A DNA stretch of 64,000 nt from JABDIP01 sp965227455 (GTDB lineage Bacteria; Pseudomonadota; Alphaproteobacteria; DSM-16000; Inquilinaceae), in assembly GCA_965227455.1 (NCBI GenBank), contig OZ245752.1, positions 248,001-312,000 of the forward strand, given 5' to 3'. The notes beneath the pieces are model-generated. The model was not told the DNA's origin and made no database searches. It saw nothing but the letters and a program-made list of their open reading frames with translations. Below, one piece after another: positions 1 through 10,333 of the stretch; position 1 is the first letter of the stretch; each line of letters opens with the position of its first letter. The position numbers were made by a program, and so were the translations under genes.

Positions 1-46
1 GGTCGCCCGCCCGGCGCCCCTAAGCGCCCGAACGGATATCTCGCCG

Positions 47-1390
47 ATGAGTGTCGTCACCCGCTTCGCACCCAGCCCGACCGGGCTGCTGCATGTCGGA
101 AATGCCCGCACCGCCCTGGTCGCCTGGCTGTTTGCGCGCAAGGCGGAGGGACGCTTCCTGCTGCGGCTCGACGACACCGATACCGAGCGGTGCCGGCCGG
201 AATTCGCCGAGGCCATCGACCGCGACCTGGCCTGGCTCGGCCTCGACTGGGACGACCGCATCCGGCAGTCGGACCGGACGGCACGCTATGACGCGGCAAT
301 CGACCGGCTGAAGGCCGATGGCCGCCTCTACCCCTGCTACGAGACGCCGGAGGAGCTCGCGCTGAAGCGCAAGAGCCTGCTGTCCCGCGGCCTGCCGCCG
401 ATCTATGACCGTGCCGCTCTGGCCCTGACCGATGCGGAGCGGGCCGAGCTGGAAGGGCAGGGGCGCAGCCCCCATTGGCGCTTTCGGCTGGAGCATGCGC
501 CGATCGACTGGACCGATCTGGTGCGCGGCCCGGTGCATTTCGAGGGGCGCGACCTCTCCGACCCGGTGCTGATCCGGGAAGATGGCCGGCCGCTCTACCA
601 TATCGGCTCCGTGGTCGATGATATTGACCTTGCCGTCACCCATGTGGTGCGCGGCGAGGACCATGTCGCCAACACCGCGATGCATATCCAACTGATCCGG
701 GCGCTGGGCGGCGAGCCGCCGGAATTTGCCCATCTGCCGCTGCTGGCCGACGCCGCCGGCAAAAGCCTGTCCAAGCGCCTCGGCAGCCTGAGCCTCGAGA
801 CCCTGCGAGACGAGGAGGGGCTAGAGCCCATGGCGGTGGCCAGCCTGCTCGGCCGGCTGGGAACCTCCGATCCAGTTGCGCCGCTGCCCGATTTGGCAGC
901 GCTGATTGAAGACTTCGATTTCAACAAATTCGCGCGCGGGACACCCAAATTCGATCCGGAGGAACTGAGACGCCTTAATGCCCGGCTCATCCATGAGATG
1001 CCATTTGAGGCGGTGGCAGCGAGGCTCGCGGAAATCGGGCTGGACCGTATCGATGCCGCATTCTGGATGGCCGTCCGGCCAAACCTCTCCAGGCTGGCAG
1101 ACGTGGCCGACTGGTGGCAGGTGGCCAAGGGCCCGATCGAACCAGTGTTGGAAGACCCGTCGTTCCTGGCTGCGGCGGCCGACCTGTTGCCATCCGAGCC
1201 ATGGGATGGCGAAACCTTCGGCGCATGGTCGGCGGCTTTGAAAGACGCCACTGGCCGGAAAGGCAAGCCGTTGTTTCGTCCGTTGCGTCTGGCCCTTACC
1301 GGCCGCGAGCACGGGCCGGAGATGAAGGCCATGCTGCCGCTGATCGGACGAGAGGAGGCCCGGGCCCGTTTGACCGGTCACGGTTCCTGA
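47..1390 (+). CDS. gltX: glutamate--tRNA ligase (GluRS)
   Basis: Class I aminoacyl-tRNA synthetase that charges tRNA with glutamate in the cytoplasm. The 447-aa product opens with the nucleotide-binding strand APSPTGLLHVGNAR; HVGN near residues 16-19 is the HIGH motif. The second signature is KSLSK at about residues 239-243, the KMSKS loop. Length and order fit bacterial GluRS (about 440-500 aa). Many alphaproteobacteria carry two GluRS paralogs, so this could be the one specialised for tRNA-Glu or tRNA-Gln; the sequence alone does not say which. The ATG at 47 is preceded by only a weak ribosome-binding site. A GC-rich hairpin follows the stop. cysS and cimA lie downstream on the same strand. 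Confidence 0.95.
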   Translation: MSVVTRFAPSPTGLLHVGNARTALVAWLFARKAEGRFLLRLDDTDTERCRPEFAEAIDRDLAWLGLDWDDRIRQSDRTARYDAAIDRLKADGRLYPCYETPEELALKRKSLLSRGLPPIYDRAALALTDAERAELEGQGRSPHWRFRLEHAPIDWTDLVRGPVHFEGRDLSDPVLIREDGRPLYHIGSVVDDIDLAVTHVVRGEDHVANTAMHIQLIRALGGEPPEFAHLPLLADAAGKSLSKRLGSLSLETLRDEEGLEPMAVASLLGRLGTSDPVAPLPDLAALIEDFDFNKFARGTPKFDPEELRRLNARLIHEMPFEAVAARLAEIGLDRIDAAFWMAVRPNLSRLADVADWWQVAKGPIEPVLEDPSFLAAAADLLPSEPWDGETFGAWSAALKDATGRKGKPLFRPLRLALTGREHGPEMKAMLPLIGREEARARLTGHGS

Positions 1391-1438
1391 TGTGAGCCGA
1401 TGCCCGTGTCCAGTCCGCTGGAAACGGGACAAAACGAA

Positions 1439-1454
1439 GGGGCGCATGCGCCCC
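1439..1454 (+). terminator. palindromic hairpin after gltX
   Basis: A perfect 16-base GC palindrome lies 49 bases past the gltX stop. Only a short, weak T-containing stretch follows, so it may be a terminator or an mRNA-end stabiliser. It also lies just beyond the stop of the converging gene at 1535-1810. Confidence 0.45.
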
Positions 1455-1534
1455 CTCGCTATTTGTCACCGACCTCAACGTCCTTGTGACGGAACAGGAC
1501 TATGCGGTCGGTTGTCGGCTGGCTTCAATGCAGA

Positions 1535-1810
1535 TCAGGTCGGAGGCTGAACTGTTGGTGGATACTCTTCATCAGGGTCAGGCTCAGGCTCAGGTTCATC
1601 CGCCGCCTCAACGGCGTCCGACGTGTCCGTTTCGTGCTCGTTCCAGCAGCCGAACGCGCTCGAGTCATCCAGGGTGCATTCACTGGCCGCGATGACCCGG
1701 CCGGGATTGTCTTCGCCGATCTCTTGGTTCCAGATCTGCTTCACCGTGTCGGCTTGCGCGGTCCCAGCAAGAACCATCAGGGCAGCCACAGCGGTCATGG
1801 CCTTGTACAT
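1535..1810 (-). CDS. small exported acidic protein, unknown function
   Basis: A 91-aa product starts at the ATG complementary to 1808-1810, with a strong GGAGG ribosome-binding site just upstream. The longer open frame reaching to 1978 lacks such a site. Residues 1-20 form a Sec signal peptide (MYKAMTAVAALMVLAGTAQA, cleavage after AQA). The mature part is very acidic, has two cysteines (ECTLDD, FGCWNE) that could form a disulfide, and ends in an unstructured Glu/Asp/Pro tail. I do not recognise a family. It converges on gltX and is divergent from the lipoprotein gene at 2192. Confidence 0.7.
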   Translation of the reverse strand: MYKAMTAVAALMVLAGTAQADTVKQIWNQEIGEDNPGRVIAASECTLDDSSAFGCWNEHETDTSDAVEAADEPEPEPDPDEEYPPTVQPPT

Positions 1811-2191
1811 CTTGATACCTCCGTTTCGATTGACCGGCGTCCGGGACGCAAGCAGAACGACAACATCTGACAGCTTCGAAACGGAGCGGCATTTGGCATC
1901 GCGGCGTGCAAGTCCGTTGGGACGTCGGCAGCTTCTATGGTTAACGCCGATTGTCCCTTGGCACCGCCGCTGCCGCATTGATCCAAGTCAGGAATAGGAG
2001 CGCGCCAAGCGCCAAAACCGGGGCCGAAAGGCGCAGGCGTCTTGGCTGCTGAATTGGGGCGAGCGCCCGGCTGATCTGTATTCCTCCATGACCCCGATGG
2101 TGTGCGTGGTTAACCGGCCATTAGGACCGGCCGTCTAGGGTGCTCGGCGCCCAAATCCCATGCCCCTTGCAATGGCTTCAAGGACACCGTC
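1811..2191. other. intergenic region between divergent genes
   Basis: This 381-base stretch separates two divergently transcribed exported-protein genes and presumably carries both promoters. I see no convincing small ORF, RNA or repeat in it. An AAGGA ribosome-binding site for the gene at 2192 lies at its right end. Confidence 0.5.
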
Positions 2192-3322
2192 ATGGCCATC
2201 CGTTCCTCTCGCCTCGTCTCGGTCCTGATCTCGTCGGGTCTTGCCGCGGCGCTACTCTCTGCCTGCAGCAGCACCCAGGAAATCTCCCGCCAACAGATGA
2301 TGGCGCCGGAGAACCTCGAACTGGCCATGCGCGGCGATATCGCCATGGTCGAGTTCACCGGTGAGGGCGGCCAGGACGTCGCCAACCGGCTGTCGGCCAG
2401 CCTCGAACGGGTGCGGCTGGAAGGCCGGCCGGTCTTCGATGTAAGCGGCCCGGTGCGGCTGCATTCCGGGCGCTCGGTTGCGATCGGAAATGTCGATCCG
2501 GCTGAGGCGCTGGATTACGCCCGCTCGGTCAACGCCCGCGCGGTGATGATGGGGCAAACCAGCTACGATTCGGACACCGAACTGCTGCCGCCGCAGACCA
2601 ATGAGATCTGCCGGACCCGCGACGCGGCCGGCGTCTGCACCGACATGTCGATCGAAGTCCGGCAATGCGCCGAGATCACCGTCACCATGGATTTCGCTAC
2701 CCAGGCCATGGATGTCGATACCGGCGAGACGATCTACAATCCGCGGCCCGGACGGGCGTCGCGCTCGACCACGGAATGCGTGTCGACCGGAGACGATCCC
2801 GGGGTGCTGATTACCCGCCTGCTGAACAATGATTTCGGCCGCTCGGTGGACACTTTGCGAGCCCAGCTGGCGCAGAACGCCGCCGACCGCATCCATCGCG
2901 ACATCGCGCCCTATCCGGAGACGTTCCGAGTCTCGTTCCTCAGGGAAGGGGACAGACTGACCGGCGGCCAGGAGGCGCAGTTCGAACAGGCGTCGGATCT
3001 GGTCGGCGACGGCCAACCGGGTGCGGCCTGCAGCGTCTGGCAGCGCATGGCCCAGTCGGGCGTGCGCGATCCGGCGGTGTCGTACAACCTCGCCGCCTGC
3101 GCCGAGGATGCCGGCAACTTCCAGGCGGCCATGGAAGCCTATGAGTCGGTGTACCGCATGGTTTTCCACACACCGCTGAGCTCGACCGGCGAGACGGCTT
3201 CCGACTCGAATTACGAGCTGAACGACTGGGCCGAGCTGCTGTCCGCCGCCCGGGCCCGGGTGCGCCGCCGGCACGAGGCGCGGGAGACCCTGAGCACCCT
3301 CTACGGCCCGCCGGCCATGTAG
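2192..3322 (+). CDS. predicted lipoprotein with TPR-like C-terminus
   Basis: A 376-aa envelope protein. The N-terminus is a lipoprotein signal with lipobox LSAC, putting the lipidated cysteine at residue 25, followed by SSTQ. The middle (about 40-230) has a mixed alpha/beta look with four further cysteines that could form disulfides (EICRT, GVCTD, RQCAE, TECVS). Residues about 255-325 resemble one or two tetratricopeptide units (AVSYNLAACAEDAGNFQAAMEA). The start is supported by AAGGA 8 bases upstream. The overall shape is reminiscent of CsgG-like or LPS-assembly accessory lipoproteins, but I cannot assign it to either. It is convergent with the GNAT-type gene at 3331. Confidence 0.75.
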   Translation: MAIRSSRLVSVLISSGLAAALLSACSSTQEISRQQMMAPENLELAMRGDIAMVEFTGEGGQDVANRLSASLERVRLEGRPVFDVSGPVRLHSGRSVAIGNVDPAEALDYARSVNARAVMMGQTSYDSDTELLPPQTNEICRTRDAAGVCTDMSIEVRQCAEITVTMDFATQAMDVDTGETIYNPRPGRASRSTTECVSTGDDPGVLITRLLNNDFGRSVDTLRAQLAQNAADRIHRDIAPYPETFRVSFLREGDRLTGGQEAQFEQASDLVGDGQPGAACSVWQRMAQSGVRDPAVSYNLAACAEDAGNFQAAMEAYESVYRMVFHTPLSSTGETASDSNYELNDWAELLSAARARVRRRHEARETLSTLYGPPAM

Positions 3323-3330
3323 GACAGGCG

Positions 3331-4110
3331 TCAGGCCGGGCGGTGCTCGGCCAGGCGCTTGGCGAAATCCCGCTCGGTCAGCCAGCAATAGCTGAACAGC
3401 CGGCCATCGAGCACGGCGTTGAAGACGCCATAGGCCGACGGCGCTTCCTGCCGGACTTCCTTGGCGCTTGTGAGCGTCACCTCGCGGCTTTCGATCCCGT
3501 GATCGGCGGCGCAGCGGTGCATCAGCGCCGCCGCGTCCTCGATGTAGGGGCATTGGTCGGTGCGCACGATTGTCAGCCCGGATCCGCAGCGGGCCGCCTT
3601 CTCCGTCCAGCCGCCTGAGAAACGGGGCGGTTCCGCATCGCCGAAAGCCTTGACCAGCAATGTGAAGGATGGCGGGGCGGTGTCCACCGCGACGAACCCC
3701 TGATCCAGCAGGAAGCGCTTCCCGAGCAGCCAGTTTCCCTCGCTCGCCACCATGGCCACGCCCTTCAGCCCGGCCCGGCGGGCATCGTCGATGCAGGCCT
3801 GGAGAAGCTGCTTTCCTCCACCCTGACCCTTGCTGCGCCCGACCACCCAGATGCAGTGAATGACCATGAAGCCGGCGGCGTCGACGGCCCGCCACGCATG
3901 CTCGCCCGGGATGTATTCGATGAAGCCGCGCCCGCCGCCGCCGAGCATCTTGATCCGCATGCCTTCCGCGAAGCGCGCCTTAAGCCAGCGCAGTTTGCGC
4001 TGGTAGCCTGGCGCCTTGCGGCGACTCTGCAGGCAGAAGAACCCGGTCCGGGCCACGGACTCCGCGGTGACGTCGACAATCGGAAATTCCGCATCCGACC
4101 CCGATGGCAC
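3331..4110 (-). CDS. GNAT-family N-acetyltransferase, YoaP-like
   Basis: The product is 259 aa if translation starts at the GTG complementary to 4108-4110, which has GGAG 7 bases upstream. The open frame continues to 4239, but that extension looks non-coding and has no good ribosome-binding site. The N-terminal half contains a GNAT acetyl-CoA fold (CIWVVGRSKGQGGGKQLL, an R/Q-x-x-G-x-G/A-type loop) preceded by GFFCLQSRRKAPGY. The C-terminal part (DQCPYIEDAAALM) resembles the YoaP C-terminal domain with its single cysteine. The substrate is unknown. It is divergent from cysS. Confidence 0.75.
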   Translation of the reverse strand: MPSGSDAEFPIVDVTAESVARTGFFCLQSRRKAPGYQRKLRWLKARFAEGMRIKMLGGGGRGFIEYIPGEHAWRAVDAAGFMVIHCIWVVGRSKGQGGGKQLLQACIDDARRAGLKGVAMVASEGNWLLGKRFLLDQGFVAVDTAPPSFTLLVKAFGDAEPPRFSGGWTEKAARCGSGLTIVRTDQCPYIEDAAALMHRCAADHGIESREVTLTSAKEVRQEAPSAYGVFNAVLDGRLFSYCWLTERDFAKRLAEHRPA

Positions 4111-4274
4111 GGATCTGCTCCGAATCCTGCTGCGATCCGAAGGGTTTATCCGGCGATGCGATGGCGTGCCTTGCGCCAGATCACGCATGGACCAGATACG
4201 GCGCGATTTGCTAGGTTGCGCGCCCCGTCCGTTCGGCACCCGCCGTCTGGACGCTGGCAGCCGGAGGCGGGGCG

Positions 4275-5663
4275 ATGGCCCTCACGCTCTACAACACCCT
4301 GACACGGGCGAAGGAGGACTTCGTCCCGCTCGATCCGCAGCGCATCGGCATGTATGTCTGCGGCCCGACGGTTTACGACTACGCCCATATCGGCAATGCC
4401 AGGCCGGTCGTCGCCTTCGACGTGTTGTACCGGCTGCTGAAGCATCTCTATCCGGATGCCGCGGTGACCTATGTCCGCAACATCACCGATGTGGAGGACA
4501 AGATCATCAAGGCGTCGCAGGAGACCGGCGAGCCGATCGCCGATCTGACCCGGCGGACCGCGAAGATCTATCAGGACGACATGTCCGCGCTGGGCGCCCT
4601 GGACCCGGATCTGGAGCCGCGGGCGACCGACCATATCGCCGAGATGGTCGCCATGATCGAGCGGCTCATCGAGAAGGGGCACGCCTATGCCGCCGAGGGC
4701 GAGGTGTTGTTCCACGTCCCTTCGATGGAGGAGTACGGCCAGCTCTCCCGGCACAGCCGCGACGAGCTGATCGCCGGCGCCCGTGTCGACGTCGCCGCCA
4801 ACAAGCGCGATCCGGCCGATTTCGTCCTGTGGAAGCCGTCCAGCGACGACCAGCCCGGCTGGGACAGCCCCTGGGGCCGCGGCCGGCCCGGTTGGCATAT
4901 CGAATGCTCCGCCATGTCCAAGCGGTATCTGGGCGAGGTCTTCGACATCCATGGCGGCGGACAGGATCTGATCTTCCCGCACCATGAGAACGAGATCGCC
5001 CAGAGCCGGTGCGCCGACGGCACCGATCGCATGGCCCGGTACTGGATGCATAACGGCTATCTGACCGTCGAAGGCGAGAAGATGTCGAAGTCACTCGGCA
5101 ACTACCACACGGTGCACGACCTGCTGAAGGAGGTGCCCGGGGAGGCCATCCGGCTCTCCCTGCTGGCCGGCCAATACCGCCAGCCGCTGGACTTCAGCAT
5201 GGAGTCCCTGCGGCAGGCCAAGGCGCAGCTCGACCGGCTCTACGGCGCCCTGCGGCCGATCGCCGGCATCGCTGCGGAGGCTGACGGCGTGCCGGCGGAC
5301 CTGCTGGCAGCGCTGGAGGACGATCTGAACACACCGCTGGCGCTGTCGCAGCTGCACGAGCTGGCGTCCCGGCTGAACAAATCGTCCGACCCGGCCGAGC
5401 AGGCGCGGCTGAAGGGCCAGATGCTGGCTGGGGGAGCGCTGCTGGGCCTGGTGCAGGGCGATCCGGAGGCGTGGTTCCAGGGAGCGGCACAGGCGGGAGA
5501 CGGTCTGTCGGCGGCCGAGATCAAGGACCTGATCGAACGCCGTAAGGCGGCGCGGTCCGACCGGGACTTCGCCGAGGCCGACCGGATCCGGGCCGAGCTT
5601 GCCGGGCAGGGCGTAGTGCTGGAGGATGGCCCGGACGGCACCATCTGGCGTCGGGAAGCATAA
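4275..5663 (+). CDS. cysS: cysteine--tRNA ligase
   Basis: Class I synthetase that attaches cysteine to tRNA-Cys. It has 462 aa, the usual length. The zinc-site cysteine lies in MYVCGPTVY (C29), the HIGH motif in AHIGNARP (about residue 38), the second zinc region in IECSAMS (about C211) and GGGQDLIFPHHENE, and the KMSKS loop in GEKMSKSLGN (about 267-272). The C-terminal DALR-type anticodon domain is complete. GGAGG sits just before the ATG. A 32-base gap separates it from cimA, so the two are probably co-transcribed. Confidence 0.97.
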   Translation: MALTLYNTLTRAKEDFVPLDPQRIGMYVCGPTVYDYAHIGNARPVVAFDVLYRLLKHLYPDAAVTYVRNITDVEDKIIKASQETGEPIADLTRRTAKIYQDDMSALGALDPDLEPRATDHIAEMVAMIERLIEKGHAYAAEGEVLFHVPSMEEYGQLSRHSRDELIAGARVDVAANKRDPADFVLWKPSSDDQPGWDSPWGRGRPGWHIECSAMSKRYLGEVFDIHGGGQDLIFPHHENEIAQSRCADGTDRMARYWMHNGYLTVEGEKMSKSLGNYHTVHDLLKEVPGEAIRLSLLAGQYRQPLDFSMESLRQAKAQLDRLYGALRPIAGIAAEADGVPADLLAALEDDLNTPLALSQLHELASRLNKSSDPAEQARLKGQMLAGGALLGLVQGDPEAWFQGAAQAGDGLSAAEIKDLIERRKAARSDRDFAEADRIRAELAGQGVVLEDGPDGTIWRREA

Positions 5664-5695
5664 GGGCGGCCAGGAACGGCCCGGGACGACAGGCG

Positions 5696-7294
<1,599 letters not shown>

Positions 7295-7399
7295 CGGCGG
7301 TTCTCCGGACCATCGGACGGTCTCCTAGGCAAGCCTTAATCGATGGCGCATAGGCTGATTGACTCATCAGCCCGGCTTCGCTGTTGTGACACCCGATCG

Positions 7400-7804
7400 A
7401 TGACTCGAAATTCCGCACGCATATCGGCAAGACGCCGGCATCGAAGGGCCGTAGCGCTGCTGGCGATCTTCGGTCTGCTGATGGGCGCGCTGATGCCGTT
7501 GGCGCATGCCGCAGGCGGGTCGGCGGGGACATTGCTCGCCGCGATTTGCTCGCCCAGCGGCATTCGCTATGTCGAGATCGCCTTGGACCCCGCCGAACCG
7601 GAGGCGTCGCAGCTGCCGGAGCTCGGCACGCTCGAGCACTGCCCGGGATGCCTTTCCGGAAGCGCGTCGGCGGTCTTGCCGTTTGCCGTCGAGATGCCGC
7701 GGCCGGTGAGCGGCGCACAAATCGTTCCGTTCCGGACTAGCGCCCTGTCGAAAGTCCCGGCCAAGGCCGGCTTCCACCCCCGGGCACCCCCCACCACCAG
7801 CTGA
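7400..7804 (+). CDS. DUF2946-like membrane/exported protein
   Basis: A 134-aa product from the ATG at 7400; an in-frame ATG at 7343 is possible and neither has a clear ribosome-binding site. A basic N-terminus is followed by one hydrophobic segment ending in a signal-peptidase-like AHA (about residue 37). The family signature is a CS-x2-G element (AICSPSG), then HCPGCL, and a proline-rich end (HPRAPP). DUF2946 genes commonly sit beside copper-handling genes, and the next gene is a PCu(A)C chaperone, so a role in periplasmic copper handling is inferred. Confidence 0.72.
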   Translation: MTRNSARISARRRHRRAVALLAIFGLLMGALMPLAHAAGGSAGTLLAAICSPSGIRYVEIALDPAEPEASQLPELGTLEHCPGCLSGSASAVLPFAVEMPRPVSGAQIVPFRTSALSKVPAKAGFHPRAPPTTS

Positions 7805-7871
7805 CGGATCGCATCCCCCCGGACCTCAAGTCCGGGGAAGGCATTAAATCCATTAGTTGGAGTTAATCGAT

Positions 7872-8447
7872 ATGTACCGCATTGTCTTTGCCGTGGCGGC
7901 CTTGGCCGTCGCCGTCCCGATGGCCGTCTCGGCTGAACCGATCGAGGACACCGCATCGGCCGTGACCCTCATGGCCCAACATCACGGTTCCACGTCCCAT
8001 GGCACGATGGCTGGAGAGGCCATGGCTGACGATGGGATCTATTCGGTCGGCGACCTGGTTGTGCAGTTTCCCTGGTCCCGGGCCTCGGCCGGCGGTGCCG
8101 GCGCCGGTGGCGCGTTCATGATGATCCGCAACGACGGGCACCATGGCGATCGCCTGATCGGTGCGGACTCCGACATCGCGGCGCGGGTGCAGGTGCATAT
8201 GACGGTCATGCAGGACGGCGTCATGCGCATGCGTCACGCTGAGGACGGCGTAGAGGTGCCGGCGGGCGGCGTGGCCGAGCTCAAGCCCGGCGGTTTCCAT
8301 GTCATGCTCATGGGCCTGAAGCAGCCGCTGGAGGAAGGCGGTACCTTCCCGGTCACCCTGGTCTTCGAGAGGGCCGGCGAAATCACCGTCGACGTCCAGA
8401 TCCGGGAGGCCGGCGCCATGAATGCCGGCATGCACCACAACCACTGA
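7872..8447 (+). CDS. periplasmic copper chaperone PCu(A)C
   Basis: A 191-aa secreted protein. GGAG lies 9 bases before the ATG at 7872; an in-frame TTG five codons earlier overlaps that site and is rejected as the start. A signal peptide (AVAVPMAVSA) is followed by a His/Met-rich linker (AQHHGSTSHG). The cupredoxin-like DUF461 domain carries the copper-site pattern VHMTVM...GVMRMRHAEDGV...PGGFHVMLMGL, and the protein ends in a metal-binding-looking MHHNH tail. The family delivers Cu(I) to the CuA site of cytochrome c oxidase. It follows a DUF2946 gene, suggesting a small copper module. Confidence 0.88.
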   Translation: MYRIVFAVAALAVAVPMAVSAEPIEDTASAVTLMAQHHGSTSHGTMAGEAMADDGIYSVGDLVVQFPWSRASAGGAGAGGAFMMIRNDGHHGDRLIGADSDIAARVQVHMTVMQDGVMRMRHAEDGVEVPAGGVAELKPGGFHVMLMGLKQPLEEGGTFPVTLVFERAGEITVDVQIREAGAMNAGMHHNH

Positions 8448-8523
8448 CTCGGCCCGCCTTCATTCCCCGCCCGGTTCGTGCCATACAGCAAGGCGCGCAT
8501 CGGGAAGGGGAGTGTTGGCAGTA

Positions 8524-9312
8524 ATGGCGGGGACCGACCGCACCAAGCGGGGTCTGGACGGGGCGGAAGGTGGGCCGGCGATCGTGCTGGTCGCGCCCCA
8601 GCTTGCCGAGAATATCGGCACCGTCGCCCGCGCCATGCTGAATTGCGGCCTCACCGACCTGCGGCTGGTGCGGCCCCGCGATGGATGGCCGAATGAGAAG
8701 GCGGTGCCGGCCGCCTCCGGTGCCGACGCGGTGTTGGAGGCGGCCCGCGTCTTCGATCGCACCGAAGACGCTATCGCCGAGCTGAGCCATGTCTATGCCA
8801 CCACGGCCAGGCCACGCGACATGGTCAAACCCGTGGTCACGCCGCGCCAGGCGGCAGGTGCTATGCGCACCGCCATCGATCGCGGCGAGCCGGTCGGCAT
8901 CCTGTTCGGCGGCGAGCGGGCGGGGCTGGACAATGACGATATCGTCCTGGCCGACACGGTCGTCACCGTGCCGCTCAACCCGTCCTTCGCGTCCCTCAAT
9001 CTGGCCCAGGCGGTGCTACTCGTCGGCAATGAGTGGTTCCAGGCCGGCCCCGTCGACATGCCGGCCGAGATGGATCGCGGCGCCCATCCGGCCACCAAGG
9101 CGGAGTTGCAGAACTTCTTCGAACATCTGGAGCAGGAACTCGACCGCGCCGAATTCTTTCGGGTTGCCGAGAAACGCCCGACCATGGTCCGGGCCCTGCG
9201 CAACCTGTTCCAGCGCGCCAATCCGACCGAGCAGGAAGTGCGGTCGCTGCATGGCGTGGTGACCGCGCTGTCCGGCCGTCGCAAGGACGGCCGGCCACGG
9301 CAGCGGGACTAG
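8524..9312 (+). CDS. trmJ: tRNA/rRNA 2'-O-methyltransferase, TrmJ type
   Basis: A SPOUT-class RNA methyltransferase of 262 aa. The N-terminal block IVLVAPQLAENIGTVARAM and the C-terminal knot (LFGGERAGLDNDD, then VPLNPSFASLNLAQAV) are the classical TrmH/TrmJ motifs 1-3 that bind S-adenosylmethionine. The ATG at 8524 is preceded by GGGGAG at 8507-8512; upstream in-frame codons in the longer frame lie inside or before that site. E. coli TrmJ modifies position 32 of tRNAs; the exact target here is inferred. Only 10 bases separate it from the kinase gene downstream. Confidence 0.88.
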   Translation: MAGTDRTKRGLDGAEGGPAIVLVAPQLAENIGTVARAMLNCGLTDLRLVRPRDGWPNEKAVPAASGADAVLEAARVFDRTEDAIAELSHVYATTARPRDMVKPVVTPRQAAGAMRTAIDRGEPVGILFGGERAGLDNDDIVLADTVVTVPLNPSFASLNLAQAVLLVGNEWFQAGPVDMPAEMDRGAHPATKAELQNFFEHLEQELDRAEFFRVAEKRPTMVRALRNLFQRANPTEQEVRSLHGVVTALSGRRKDGRPRQRD

Positions 9313-9322
9313 GGCTCGCACG

Positions 9323-10333
9323 ATGGCGGAGCAGGAACCGGACCCGGCGATCATGGAGTCGCTCCGACATTCGGGGCTGGTGCGGAACATCGCCGATGTG
9401 ACGCTTGAGCGCCTTGATGGCGGAGTGTCGTCCGATATCTGGCTGGTCGATGACGGGCTTCGGCGCTTCTGCGTCAAGCGCGCATTGCCGAAATTGCGGG
9501 TGGCCGCCGATTGGCAGGCCCCGGTCGAACGCAATCTCTACGAGGCCCGCTGGATGCAATGGGCGGAACGGGCCGCGCCGGGCTCGGCGCCGGAATTGCT
9601 CTACCAGGACGAGGATGCCGGCCTGCTGGCGATGGCCTACCTGCCGGCGTCGCGCTATCCGCTGTGGAAGACGGAATTGCGCGAGGGGCGGGTGGAATCC
9701 GAATTCGCGCGGGAGGTCGGCCAGGTCCTGGCACGAATTCACGCGGCCACTGCCAACCGTCCCGAGGTGGCCGAGGCGTTTCCAACCGACGCGATCTTCC
9801 ACGATATCCGCCTGGACCCCTACCTGCTGGCGACGGCGCGGGCCTGGCCGGAGCATGCGGAGACGCTGACGGCACTCTCCGAGCGCACGGCGGCCACCCG
9901 GATCGCCCTGGTGCATGGCGATGTCAGCCCGAAGAACATCCTGTGCGGGGCCAATGGGCCGGTCTTCCTGGATGCTGAATGTGCCTGGTATGGCGACCCG
10001 GCGTTCGACATCGCGTTCTGCCTCAACCACCTGCTGCTCAAATGCCTGTGGGTGCCGGATGCGTCCGGCCGCTTCCTGGCCTGCTTCGACCGGCTGGCCA
10101 TGGGCTATATGGCCGGCGTGTCCTGGGAAGTGCCGGCCGGGATCGAGCGGCGTGCCGCGACTTTGCTGCCCGGGCTGTTCCTGGCCCGCGTCGACGGCAA
10201 GTCGCCAGTCGAATACCTGACCGATGACAGCGACAGGAACAGGGTGCGCAAGGTGGCCGGCGCCCTGTTGCGCGACCCGGTGAGCCGCCTGTCGGAAATC
10301 CGCCGGGCCTGGACCCAGGAGGTGCTTCGATGA
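9323..10333 (+). CDS. APH-family small-molecule kinase (MTR-kinase-like)
   Basis: A phosphotransferase of the aminoglycoside/choline/methylthioribose kinase fold, 336 aa. Kinase landmarks are an N-lobe lysine in FCVKRALPKLRVAADW, the catalytic loop HGDVSPKN at 198-205 (D200, N205), and the metal-binding D217 in LDAECAWYGDPAFD. The N-lobe segment VKRALPKLRVA...APVERNLYEA looks more like methylthioribose kinase than like resistance enzymes. The stop overlaps the start of the enolase paralog by 4 bases (ATGA), so the two are almost certainly made together. No other methionine-salvage gene is in the window, so the substrate is unknown. The pairing suggests it phosphorylates the substrate of the following enzyme. 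Confidence 0.82.
   Translation: MAEQEPDPAIMESLRHSGLVRNIADVTLERLDGGVSSDIWLVDDGLRRFCVKRALPKLRVAADWQAPVERNLYEARWMQWAERAAPGSAPELLYQDEDAGLLAMAYLPASRYPLWKTELREGRVESEFAREVGQVLARIHAATANRPEVAEAFPTDAIFHDIRLDPYLLATARAWPEHAETLTALSERTAATRIALVHGDVSPKNILCGANGPVFLDAECAWYGDPAFDIAFCLNHLLLKCLWVPDASGRFLACFDRLAMGYMAGVSWEVPAGIERRAATLLPGLFLARVDGKSPVEYLTDDSDRNRVRKVAGALLRDPVSRLSEIRRAWTQEVLR

Noticed and set aside
1..46. End of an upstream gene before gltX
   Set aside because: Too short to identify; a TAA at 21-23 in one frame could be its stop but nothing else supports it.
2252..3895. 547-codon open frame on the minus strand opposite the lipoprotein gene
   Set aside because: It lies antisense to a lipoprotein gene with a clear lipobox and partly over the GNAT-type gene. 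Its translation is Arg/Gly/Pro-rich without motifs, typical of a shadow frame in GC-rich DNA.
9323..10333. Aminoglycoside resistance gene
   Set aside because: It has the APH kinase fold, but the N-lobe is more like methylthioribose kinase and it is coupled to an enolase-type gene. Resistance is unlikely.
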